A DNA stretch of 64,000 nucleotides from Streptomyces panaciradicis (GTDB taxonomy: Bacteria > Actinomycetota > Actinomycetes > Streptomycetales > Streptomycetaceae). How positions within the stretch are numbered: the first letter of the stretch is position 1; each line of letters opens with the position of its first letter. Positions 1-8,601 of the stretch are shown here, piece after piece. The notes under the pieces are model-generated. The model had not been told where the DNA came from. It ran no database searches and saw only the letters and a list, made by a program, of their open reading frames with translations. The stretch spans positions 1 to 64,000 of the forward strand of contig NZ_JAMGBF010000063.1 in assembly GCF_023516615.1 (NCBI RefSeq), read 5' to 3'. The position numbers and the translations under genes are program-made.

Positions 1-923
1 TTCGTCAGGGCTTCCTGGGCGACCCTGCGCACGGCCTGCGACGCCTCCGCGGGCAGCGGCCTGTGCTCACCCGTAACGGTGATCTCGGCACCGGCCGACG
101 AACCGACGAGCGCCGTCAGGAAGTCCTCCAGCGGGGTGAGTTCACCGCGCAGCGCGGACAGCGCCTGCCGGGTCTCGTCGAGCCCGTCGCGGGCCATGCC
201 GCGCGCCGCCACCACCCGCTCCAGGATCTTCTCCCGGTCGGCTCCCCGTTCGATGAGCAGCCTGGCCGCCTCCAGGTGCACGAGCTGCGCCGAGAGGCTG
301 TGGGCGAGCACGTCGTGGATCTCGCGTGCGATCCTCGCCCGTTCCGCGAGCGCCGCCGACTCCGCCTCGGCGGCCCGCGCGGCGCGCTCCTGGGCGAGCA
401 GCCGCTGAGTGTTGCCCCTGGCCTCGGAGTCGAGGCGCAGGGTGTATCCGGCGAGTGCCAGCCCGGCCGTCGTCGCCGCGGTGGTCAGCCACACGTCGTT
501 GTTCACGGCGGCGTAGGCCGCGAGGGAGACCGACATCACGGGCACGGCGGCGGCCAGGGGCAGCCGCTCCAGGGCGCTGACGGCACAGCCGCACCACAGG
601 ACGAGAGCCGCGGTCCTGAAGCCGGCTGCCTCTCCGGCGACGGCGAGCCCCATAAGGGCGGCCATGAGCGTGAGGGAGGGCAGCAGCCGGTGGGCGAGGG
701 TGGTGCGCCAGAATCCCCAGGCGACGGCACCGGCCAGGAGGACGCCCGATACGGCTCCGACCGCGCCCCAGCCGTGGACGTGGGTGTTGTCGTACGCGCC
801 CCACAGCAGCATGCCGAGCACCAGCAGCCGTACGAGCCAGGCGAGCAGCCGCCGGGGCCGCGAGACTCCCTCGCGGCCCAGCGCCTCCCGGGAGGGCCAG
901 TGGGTCCAGGAGTTCTCCGTCAC
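1..923 (-). CDS. Sensor histidine kinase, NarL/LuxR-partner type (3' end outside window)
   Basis: Reads from a GTG at 923 leftwards off the window edge, so the ATP-binding domain is missing. The N-terminal half is hydrophobic with about five or six membrane segments. It is followed by a HisKA_3 phosphoacceptor site, RIAREIHDVLAHSLSAQL, whose His takes the phosphate. Kinases of this family pass phosphate to LuxR-type response regulators; such a regulator would be expected just left of base 1. The GTG start overlaps the TGA of the upstream membrane gene (GTGA, 4 bp), which implies translational coupling. The signal sensed cannot be told. Confidence 0.9.
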   Translation of the reverse strand, partial: MTENSWTHWPSREALGREGVSRPRRLLAWLVRLLVLGMLLWGAYDNTHVHGWGAVGAVSGVLLAGAVAWGFWRTTLAHRLLPSLTLMAALMGLAVAGEAAGFRTAALVLWCGCAVSALERLPLAAAVPVMSVSLAAYAAVNNDVWLTTAATTAGLALAGYTLRLDSEARGNTQRLLAQERAARAAEAESAALAERARIAREIHDVLAHSLSAQLVHLEAARLLIERGADREKILERVVAARGMARDGLDETRQALSALRGELTPLEDFLTALVGSSAGAEITVTGEHRPLPAEASQAVRRVAQEALT

Positions 924-1444
924 ACACGCTCCTTCGCGGCCGACCGGACCGTGTGGTCACCGTACGCCGGGGCCACGGCGGGTGCCGGGGAGACGGACTG
1001 GGACCGCCACAGGAGGATTCCGGAGCGGACCAGGAGCGTGGCCGCGAGGGCGAGGAGCAGGGCGGAGCTGTTCTGGTGCACACCGACTGCCGTGCCGAGC
1101 GCGAACAGGCCGACGCGCAAGGCTATGCCGACGATCCACACGGTCCCGCTCGCCTTGGTGCTCTTGCTCCACACCGTGCCGTCCGGCTCCGCCCATATGC
1201 GGGTGGTCCAGGCCCAGCCGGCTCCGGTGGCGAGGCCGATCAGCAGCTCGGCGCCGAGCAGGACGACGGACGCGATGCGGTGGTGGGCGTCGACGATGCC
1301 GGGCTCACGCACGGCGACGAAAGCGAGGACCACGGGAACGAGCCACCAGCGCCGTCCGGTGCCTATCGGCTGGGCGCGGAACTGGCGGACGATCACCAGA
1401 ACCACCACGGCCGCGATCGCCAGCGCGTTGATCAGCCCGGACAT
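920..1444 (-). CDS. Small integral membrane protein, DUF1453/CcdC-like
   Basis: 174 residues with four to five hydrophobic segments, starting with an ATG preceded by a good GGAGG site. The N-terminal pattern (membrane helix, then QFRAQPIGTGRRWW) resembles the DUF1453 (CcdC-like) group often found beside actinobacterial sensor kinases. It overlaps the histidine kinase start by 4 bp, so the two are probably made together and may form one membrane sensing unit. No catalytic residues are recognisable. The family call is by resemblance only; the membrane nature and the operon are clear. Confidence 0.75.
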   Translation of the reverse strand: MSGLINALAIAAVVVLVIVRQFRAQPIGTGRRWWLVPVVLAFVAVREPGIVDAHHRIASVVLLGAELLIGLATGAGWAWTTRIWAEPDGTVWSKSTKASGTVWIVGIALRVGLFALGTAVGVHQNSSALLLALAATLLVRSGILLWRSQSVSPAPAVAPAYGDHTVRSAAKERV

Positions 1445-1673
1445 CCTTGCCTCCGTGAGCGAAGAAGGGAGAGGCGACAGCGAGTGCTGTCGACGCCTTC
1501 GACGCTACGGAAATCCGCAGGCCGGCAGATCGGAGCAGGGGTGGACCGTGGGTGGATCGGCACAGGGCCGCGGACTCCACCCACGGGTGGAGAGCCCTGC
1601 CCACCACCCGAAACCGGGCGTGGGCAGGGCCAGGGGCCACGGGCCAGGGGCCAGCAGCCAGCAGCAGGTATGC

Positions 1674-3797
1674 CTACGCGTCGATGCGCGAGCGGTCCAG
1701 CGTCGCCGCGGAGCTGGAGATGAACTCCTTGCGCGGCGCCACGTCGTTGCCCATCAGCAGGTCGAAGACCGTCTCGGCCGCGTCCAGGTCGGAGAGGTTG
1801 ATCCGGCGCAGGGTGCGGTGGCGGGGGTCCATGGTCGTCTCGGCCAGCTGGTCGGCGTCCATCTCACCGAGGCCCTTGTAGCGCTGGATGGAGTCCTTGT
1901 ACCGGACGCCCTTGCTCTCGAATTCGAGCAGCTTGTCGCGAAGCTCCCGGTCCGAGTAGGTGTAGACGTACTTGTCCTGGCCCTTCTTCGGCTGGACCAG
2001 CTCGATGCGGTGCAGCGGCGGCACCGCGGCGAACACCCGGCCGGCCTCGACCATGGGCCGCATGTAGCGGTGGAAGAGGGTCAGGAGCAGCGTGCGGATG
2101 TGCGAGCCGTCGACGTCGGCGTCGGTCATCATGATGATCTTGCCGTAGCGGGCCGCGTCGATGTCGAAGGTACGACCGGAGCCGGCCCCTATGACCTGGA
2201 TGATCGCGCCGCACTCGGCGTTCTTGAGCATGTCGGTCACGGACGACTTCTGGACGTTCAGGATCTTGCCGCGGATCGGCAGTAGCGCCTGGAACTCGGA
2301 GTTGCGGGCGAGCTTGGCGGTGCCGAGCGCCGAGTCGCCCTCGACGATGAAGAGCTCGCTGCGGTCCACGTCGTCGCTGCGGCAGTCGGCGAGCTTCGCC
2401 GGCAGCGAGGAGGACTCCAGGGCCGTCTTGCGGCGCTGGGCGTCCTTGTGCTGGCGGGCGGCGATGCGCGTACGAGCGGCGGCAACGGCCTTCTCCATGA
2501 CGACGCGGGCCTGGGCCGCGGCGTCACGCTTGGTGGAGGTCAGGAACGCCTTGAGTTCCTTGTTGATCACGTTGTTCACGATCCGGCGGGCCGCCGAGGT
2601 GCCGAGGACCTCCTTGGTCTGACCCTCGAACTGCGGTTCGGCGAGCCGCACGGTGACGACGGCCGTCAGCCCCTCCAGGGCGTCGTCCTTGACGATGTCG
2701 TCCTCGGCCACGCGCAGCAGCTTCTTGGCGCGCAGGACCTCGTTGAGGGTGCCGGCGACGGCCGTCTCGAAGCCCGCGACATGGGTGCCGCCCTTGGGGG
2801 TGGCGATGATGTTCACGAACGACTTCAGGGTCGTGTCGTAGCCCGTGCCCCAGCGCATGGCGACGTCGACGTCGAGCTCGCGGGTGACCTGGGTGGGGGT
2901 CATCTGGCCGTGCTCGTCCAGGACCGGGACCGTCTCCCTGAAGGTGCCCTGACCGGAGAAGCGGAGGACGTCGCAGACCGGCTTGTCGCTCGCCAGGTAC
3001 TCGCAGAACTCGCTGATGCCGCCGTCGAAACGGAACGACTCCTCGCCCTTGCTGCCGCCCTCGCCGAGACCGAACTCGTCACGGACGACGATGGTCAGGC
3101 CGGGCACCAGGAACGCCGTCTGGCGGGCCCGCTGGTGGAGGTTGTCCAGGGAGAGCTTGGCGTCCTTGAGGAAGATCTGGCGGTCGGCCCAGTAGCGCAC
3201 GCGCGTGCCGCTGCGGGTCTTGGGGATCTTCTTGGTCTTGCGCAGGCCGCTGGCGGCCTCGAACTTGGCGTCCGGGCCGTTGCCCGCGAAGGCGCCGGGC
3301 ACACCGCGGCGGAAGCTGATCGCGTGCGTGTGGCCGCCGCGGTCGACCTCGACGTCCAGGCGGGCCGACAGCGCGTTGACCACGGAGGCGCCCACGCCGT
3401 GCAGACCGCCGGACGCGGCGTACGAGCCGCCGCCGAACTTGCCGCCGGCGTGCAGCTTGGTCATGACGACCTCGACGCCGGACAGGCCGGTCTTGGGCTC
3501 GACGTCGACCGGAATGCCCCGGCCGTTGTCCCGGACCTCCACCGAGCCGTCGTCGTGGAGGATCACCTCGATGTGGTCGCAGTAGCCCCCGAGGGCCTCG
3601 TCGACGGAGTTGTCGATGATCTCCCACAGGCAGTGCATCAGACCGCGGCTGTCGGTCGATCCGATGTACATACCGGGACGCTTGCGCACGGCCTCGAGCC
3701 CCTCGAGGACGAGCAGGTGCCGCGCGGTGTAGTTGGAACCGTCCCGCTCTGCTCCTGCCAGCAGCGCTGTGGACGACACGGACGTTTCGGCGGTCAC
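1674..3797 (-). CDS. parE: DNA topoisomerase IV subunit B (GyrB2/ParE)
   Basis: 707 residues from a GTG at 3797 with AGGAG upstream; the longer upstream frame lacks a ribosome site and family similarity. A GHKL ATPase comes first (EIIDNSVDEAL N-box, VRDNGRGIPV, GGLHGVGASVVNALS), then the transducer domain, then a TOPRIM domain with IVEGDSALG and TDADVDGSHIRTLLL that binds Mg2+. It pairs with ParC to decatenate daughter chromosomes. In Streptomyces this second GyrB paralogue next to hrdB is the ParE subunit, important when multigenomic hyphae are partitioned into spores. ParC is not in the window. It is divergent from the DUF7455 gene. Confidence 0.95.
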   Translation of the reverse strand: MTAETSVSSTALLAGAERDGSNYTARHLLVLEGLEAVRKRPGMYIGSTDSRGLMHCLWEIIDNSVDEALGGYCDHIEVILHDDGSVEVRDNGRGIPVDVEPKTGLSGVEVVMTKLHAGGKFGGGSYAASGGLHGVGASVVNALSARLDVEVDRGGHTHAISFRRGVPGAFAGNGPDAKFEAASGLRKTKKIPKTRSGTRVRYWADRQIFLKDAKLSLDNLHQRARQTAFLVPGLTIVVRDEFGLGEGGSKGEESFRFDGGISEFCEYLASDKPVCDVLRFSGQGTFRETVPVLDEHGQMTPTQVTRELDVDVAMRWGTGYDTTLKSFVNIIATPKGGTHVAGFETAVAGTLNEVLRAKKLLRVAEDDIVKDDALEGLTAVVTVRLAEPQFEGQTKEVLGTSAARRIVNNVINKELKAFLTSTKRDAAAQARVVMEKAVAAARTRIAARQHKDAQRRKTALESSSLPAKLADCRSDDVDRSELFIVEGDSALGTAKLARNSEFQALLPIRGKILNVQKSSVTDMLKNAECGAIIQVIGAGSGRTFDIDAARYGKIIMMTDADVDGSHIRTLLLTLFHRYMRPMVEAGRVFAAVPPLHRIELVQPKKGQDKYVYTYSDRELRDKLLEFESKGVRYKDSIQRYKGLGEMDADQLAETTMDPRHRTLRRINLSDLDAAETVFDLLMGNDVAPRKEFISSSAATLDRSRIDA

Positions 3798-4241
3798 GCG
3801 GTTCGCTCCTCGCTGAATTTCAGATGGGGCCCTTTTGGGTAAGGGCGCGGCCTTGGTTGCCGTCAAGAGGGTACCGATGCCTGGTAGAGCCGTTGTCACG
3901 CCACCCTCGTGGGGAATCACAGCCTAGTCCAGGGTCGCATGCATGTTCGATCCCTCGATGGGGTGAAGTACACATCACGTTCCCTTGGAGGCATGAACCA
4001 TTTAGGCTCCGGGCACGTCCTCATGAACAAACCGGCAAGCCAGCCGGGAGGACTGACGTTGACAGCCAGAGCGAACCCGTAAGACACACAGACACGTAAT
4101 ACGGCACATTCGCCGCCAACCGGCAACAGACGGCCGGCCTCGAAAGATTTTTTTCGAGGAAAAGCCCCGGGCGGGAACAGTTCGGGGCTGGTTGGATGTT
4201 GACCCTGGTACGACAGCTCGTCGAGCTAGAGAAGAGGCGAC
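3798..4241. other. Divergent intergenic region parE / DUF7455 gene
   Basis: 444 bases with no convincing gene. It holds the two divergent promoters, a TTGACA hexamer at 4059-4064 with a possible TAAGAC at 4080 (15-base spacer, suboptimal), and the perfect 8-bp hairpin listed separately at 4138-4159. No clear -10/-35 pair was found for parE; TAGGCT read on the minus strand at 3921-3926 is a possible -10. Confidence 0.6.
4138..4159 (+). repeat. Perfect 8-bp inverted repeat upstream of the DUF7455 gene
   Basis: CCTCGAAA / TTTCGAGG with a 6-base T-rich loop, about 80 bases before the GTG. It is AT-rich compared with its surroundings and could be an operator or a leader hairpin. Function unknown. 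Confidence 0.5.
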
Positions 4242-4472
4242 GTGACTACTGTTCTGACCCCCGCGAGCCCGCTGACGGCCGCCGATCGCTGCGACCGTTG
4301 CGGCGCGCAGGCCTACGTACGCGTTGTCCTGCTCAGCGGCGGAGAGCTGCTCTTCTGCGCCCACCACGGTCGCAAGTTCGAGCCGGAACTCAAGAAGATC
4401 GCCGCTGAGATACAGGACGAGACGGAGCGGCTGACCTCCGTTCCGGCGTCCGCAGTCGACGAAGAGCGCTGA
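4242..4472 (+). CDS. Small DUF7455 zinc-ribbon-like protein
   Basis: 76 residues beginning at a GTG with AGAGG upstream. The body has CDRCGAQAYVRVVLLSGGELLFCAHHGRKF: a CxxC pair followed about 20 residues later by C-x-H-H, a plausible single zinc-binding ribbon. This matches the short actinobacterial DUF7455 proteins that sit beside parE/hrdB. The role is unknown; it may bind RNA polymerase or nucleic acid, but that is speculation. It is followed by a strong bidirectional terminator shared with the convergent protease gene. Confidence 0.8.
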   Translation: MTTVLTPASPLTAADRCDRCGAQAYVRVVLLSGGELLFCAHHGRKFEPELKKIAAEIQDETERLTSVPASAVDEER

Positions 4473-4518
4473 CACTTCGCGTTGACGACGAGCCGACATC
4501 CGGCACAGGCCGGCGGAC

Positions 4519-4556
4519 GGGCGGCGCGGCCCCTGATTTCAGGGACCGCGCCGCCC
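4519..4556. terminator. Bidirectional terminator between DUF7455 gene and serine protease
   Basis: GGGCGGCGCGG (4519-4529) pairs exactly with CCGCGCCGCCC (4546-4556) around a CCCTGATTTCAGGG centre that is itself self-complementary. It lies between two convergent genes. Confidence 0.85.
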
Positions 4557-4588
4557 GCGCTTGTGCGGGAGACCCCGCAAGGGCACCG

Positions 4589-5452
4589 TCAGCGGCTCTC
4601 CACGGCTCTTGGGGCGCCGCTCGCTCCCGGGGCCGCCCCGAGCGCCCGTACGACCTCGGACACGCGCGTGTAGACGCCCGGGCTGCCCGCCCGGCCGCAG
4701 CCGCTGCCCCAGGACACGAGCCCGATCAGCTTCCCCTGGGCCACCAGAGGGCCGCCGCTGTCTCCCTGGCAGGCGTCCCGGCCGCCCTGGGGCTCTCCGG
4801 CGCACAGCATGCTCCCGGCGACGTAGGTGCCCTCGTCGCGGCCCGGGTAGGCCTTCTCGCACTGTGCGTCGGGCAGTACGCGTACGCGTGCGGCGTGCAG
4901 AGTGCGCGCGTAGTCACCGCCTCCCGTGACGTCGCCCCAGCCGTAGACCACGGCGTCCGTGTCGGGCCGGTACGCCGGATCGCCGGCCGCGGCCATGGCG
5001 ATGACCGGGCTTCCCGGCAGCGGCTCGGCGAGGGTGAGCAGGGCGAAGTCCCCCGCGTTGGTGGCGCTGTCGTAGCCCGGATTGACCTGTACGTCGCGCA
5101 CCGCGATCTCCCGCCCCCGCTCCGCGAGCAGGTCCGTGCGGCCCGTGATGACCTTCAGGTCCCGTGCACGGTTCGGCGGCGACCCCAGGACCTCCTCGCC
5201 CATGCAGTGCGCCGCGGTGAGCACGGTCGTGGGTGCGATCGCCACGCCCCCGCAGAACTGTCCCGCGCGCGTACCCCCGAACCGGTCACGGCTGGACAGT
5301 GCCACCGTCCACGGGCTCTGGGAGATGTCGACCGGGAAGCCGCCCACGACGACGTCGGCGGGCGCGGGAGCGGCGGACAGCAGCGGTATTGCGGTCGCGG
5401 CAGCCGCCAGGATCAGCGGCCGGGTCAGCGCCCGGACAGACGGACGACGCAT
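4589..5452 (-). CDS. Secreted trypsin-like serine protease (S1 family)
   Basis: 287 residues. The N-terminus is a secretion signal (RRPSVRALTR then a hydrophobic run ending in SAAPAPA), followed by a VVGG-like chymotrypsin-fold start. The catalytic triad is visible: His82 in LTAAHC, Asp135 in NAGDFALLTL, and Ser232 in CQGDSGGP. Asp226 in GRDACQGDSGG sits six residues before the Ser, as in enzymes that cut after Arg/Lys. Six cysteines could form the usual disulphides. The ATG is preceded by GTGAGG. It is transcribed alone, downstream of hrdB but separated from it by a terminator. Confidence 0.93.
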   Translation of the reverse strand: MRRPSVRALTRPLILAAAATAIPLLSAAPAPADVVVGGFPVDISQSPWTVALSSRDRFGGTRAGQFCGGVAIAPTTVLTAAHCMGEEVLGSPPNRARDLKVITGRTDLLAERGREIAVRDVQVNPGYDSATNAGDFALLTLAEPLPGSPVIAMAAAGDPAYRPDTDAVVYGWGDVTGGGDYARTLHAARVRVLPDAQCEKAYPGRDEGTYVAGSMLCAGEPQGGRDACQGDSGGPLVAQGKLIGLVSWGSGCGRAGSPGVYTRVSEVVRALGAAPGASGAPRAVESR

Positions 5453-5532
5453 ACACGTACCTCACTCTCGGTTGCCTTGGGAGACCCAGAGTGATCCAGC
5501 GCGTGGCGCGCCGCACCCGCGCGCCGACGCGA

Positions 5533-5566
5533 CAAGGCCCGGTTCCGGGTGAGGAACCGGGCCTTG
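5533..5566 (-). terminator. hrdB terminator
   Basis: Perfect 14-bp stem CAAGGCCCGGTTCC / GGAACCGGGCCTTG with a 6-base loop, just after the hrdB stop codon on the minus strand. Confidence 0.9.
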
Positions 5567-5585
5567 GGTGTCGTACAGGCGCGAC

Positions 5586-7121
<1,536 letters not shown>

Positions 7122-7286
7122 GAACAACCTCTCGGAACGTTGGAAAACGGCTTCCGGCCCCGTCCAGGACGGACAGGAGCCGACCGCCGGCTTGGGGGAT
7201 TGGGCCGACGGCGCGGGCGGGGGCCGGGGAGATGCACAGCGCCGTGAACGGCGTCCGTATTCCCTCCTCGGCTGTCACCTCTTAGG

Positions 7287-7313
7287 TCATCGCGCTGTTC
7301 CCACGAGCGTTAC
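7287..7313 (-). promoter_or_regulatory. Candidate ECF-sigma promoter of hrdB
   Basis: On the minus strand GTAAC (7313-7309), a 16-base spacer and CGATGA (7292-7287) form an ECF-type -35/-10 pair about 165 bases before the hrdB start. In S. griseus and relatives hrdB transcription depends on the ECF factor ShbA. Assigning this element to that factor is inference. A SigR-like GGAAT lies further downstream at 7263-7259 but has no matching GTT at the right distance. Confidence 0.55.
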
Positions 7314-7433
7314 GCCCAATCTGCGTGGCCCGAGTCACACCCCGTAACTGCTCAAAAACGGTCAGACAAGGGCAGAGACGGCCACTCATGCCTACTACCC
7401 GGGGTCGCGCCGTGAAACACACACCCCGTCGCA

Positions 7434-7478
7434 CCGTCGGACCCCGCGGGATACCGGAGATCCCGCGGGGTCCGACGG
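7434..7478 (-). terminator. Terminator downstream of whiH
   Basis: A perfect 18-bp stem (7434-7451 with 7461-7478, beginning CCGTCGGACCCCGC) and a 9-base loop, located 73 bases beyond the whiH stop and upstream of the hrdB promoter. It should insulate hrdB from whiH transcription. Confidence 0.9.
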
Positions 7479-7551
7479 GAGACGGTTCGCCGACCGGGCG
7501 ACGCCCCAGGAGGGAGAGGCTTCCCCGGACGTGCCGTCCGCGGGTCGGCGC

Positions 7552-8439
7552 TCAGTGTTCACGCGGTGCGGGAACCACGCGCTCCACCTCGGGGTGGACG
7601 GTGAGCAGTTGACGCATGGCCGTCTCGGCCGCCGTGCCGTCGCCGGCGGCGAGCGCGTCGGCGATCCTGCCGTGGTGCGCCAAGGACACGTCGTTCGGCC
7701 GGTCACAGCCCGTGACGGGGGCGCCGGAAACCTGGAGGGCGGCCGACACGATCCCGGAGAGGTGCTCCAGCATGCGGTTGCCGGCGAGCTGGATGAGCAA
7801 CGAGTGGAACTCGGCGTCGGCACGGGAGAACGTCAGGGCGTCGCCCTGCCCCATGGCGTGCCCCATGATCTCGACCATGTCCGCGAGCCGCTGCTGGACG
7901 TCCTCGCGCCCGTGTCCGGCGGCCAGGCGCGCGGCCAGCGGTTCGATGGTCCAGCGCAGCTCGCTCAGCTCGCGCCGCTGATCGTCGCGCTGCGGTCCGA
8001 AGGCCCGCCACTCGATGATGTCCGGGTCGAGAAGATTCCAGTCGCTGACCGGGCGCACACGGGTGCCGACGTTCGGGCGGGCGCTGACCAGGCCCTTGGC
8101 CTCCAGGACGCGGAGCGACTCGCGGACGACGGTGCGCGAGACCTCGAAACGCTGGCCGATCTCCTCGGGCACGAGCGGGCGGTCGGCACCCAGGTCGCCG
8201 GAGACGATCATCTGGCCGAGCTGCTGGACGAGTTGGCCGTGCAGCCCGCGCCCGCGGCTGCCCGCGGCACGCCGGCCCACACGGCCCAGCTCCTGGTCCG
8301 CGCTCTCCCATACGGGGGCTCCGACGCGGTCGGCCATCGAGGCCTCCGCGTAGGGGTAGCGGTCGAGTTCGCCCGGGCCGGCGAGACCGGAGTCTGCGGA
8401 GCGGGCGGCGGTCATCATGGTGTGCGCAAGGGTACTCAC
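7552..8439 (-). CDS. whiH: Sporulation transcription factor WhiH (GntR/FadR family)
   Basis: 295 residues from a GTG at 8439 preceded by AAAGGA. A GntR winged helix (LVPEEIGQRFEVSRTVVRESLRVLEAKGLVSARPNVGTRV) is followed by an all-helical FadR C-terminal effector domain (PDIIEWRAF, ADAEFHSLLIQLAGNRML). Position next to hrdB and the helix-turn-helix sequence match WhiH, which in S. coelicolor is needed for sporulation septation in aerial hyphae and represses its own gene. FadR-type C-domains usually bind a small carboxylate or a metal; the WhiH ligand is not known. A WhiG-like -10 and a palindrome lie upstream. Confidence 0.93.
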   Translation of the reverse strand: MSTLAHTMMTAARSADSGLAGPGELDRYPYAEASMADRVGAPVWESADQELGRVGRRAAGSRGRGLHGQLVQQLGQMIVSGDLGADRPLVPEEIGQRFEVSRTVVRESLRVLEAKGLVSARPNVGTRVRPVSDWNLLDPDIIEWRAFGPQRDDQRRELSELRWTIEPLAARLAAGHGREDVQQRLADMVEIMGHAMGQGDALTFSRADAEFHSLLIQLAGNRMLEHLSGIVSAALQVSGAPVTGCDRPNDVSLAHHGRIADALAAGDGTAAETAMRQLLTVHPEVERVVPAPREH

Positions 8440-8499
8440 GGATCCTTTGTCGGCCTCGCCCTCAACTGCCTTGAGGTCTTTGGTGAAAAGCACACGAAA

Positions 8500-8515
8500 G
8501 GGTGATCGCTCACCC
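8500..8515. promoter_or_regulatory. Palindrome in whiH leader, candidate WhiH operator
   Basis: GGGTGA-TCGC-TCACCC, a perfect 6+6 inverted repeat placed just downstream of the WhiG-like -10 element. WhiH is reported to repress its own promoter, so this is the most likely binding site by position. No binding data can be read from the sequence. Confidence 0.45.
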
Positions 8516-8531
8516 CGTCGCAATTGACGCC

Positions 8532-8539
8532 TTATCGGA
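8532..8539 (-). promoter_or_regulatory. WhiG-like -10 element of whiH
   Basis: TCCGATAA on the minus strand differs by one base from the sigma-WhiG -10 GCCGATAA. The expected TAAA -35 at 15 bases upstream is not present; the nearest similar sequence, GAAA, is only 11 bases away. whiH is a known WhiG target in S. coelicolor. Confidence 0.5.
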
Positions 8540-8601
8540 AAGAAATGGGCTTTCCCTGGGGAGTTGTGCGCAGGGTGGGGCGAAAGCGTGCGAGATGGTC
8601 G

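Noticed and set aside
63..2285. Open frame of 740 codons on the plus strand
   Set aside because: Antisense to the sensor kinase, the membrane gene and parE; low-complexity Gly/Arg/Ala sequence and no ribosome site.
3935..3950. LexA-box-like TCGCATGCATGTTCGA upstream of parE
   Set aside because: One arm mismatches the consensus and topoisomerase IV is not a known SOS gene in Streptomyces.
7230..7265. SigR promoter (GGAAT-N18-GTT) for hrdB
   Set aside because: GGAAT is present at 7263-7259, but the base triplet 18 bases on reads GCT, not GTT.
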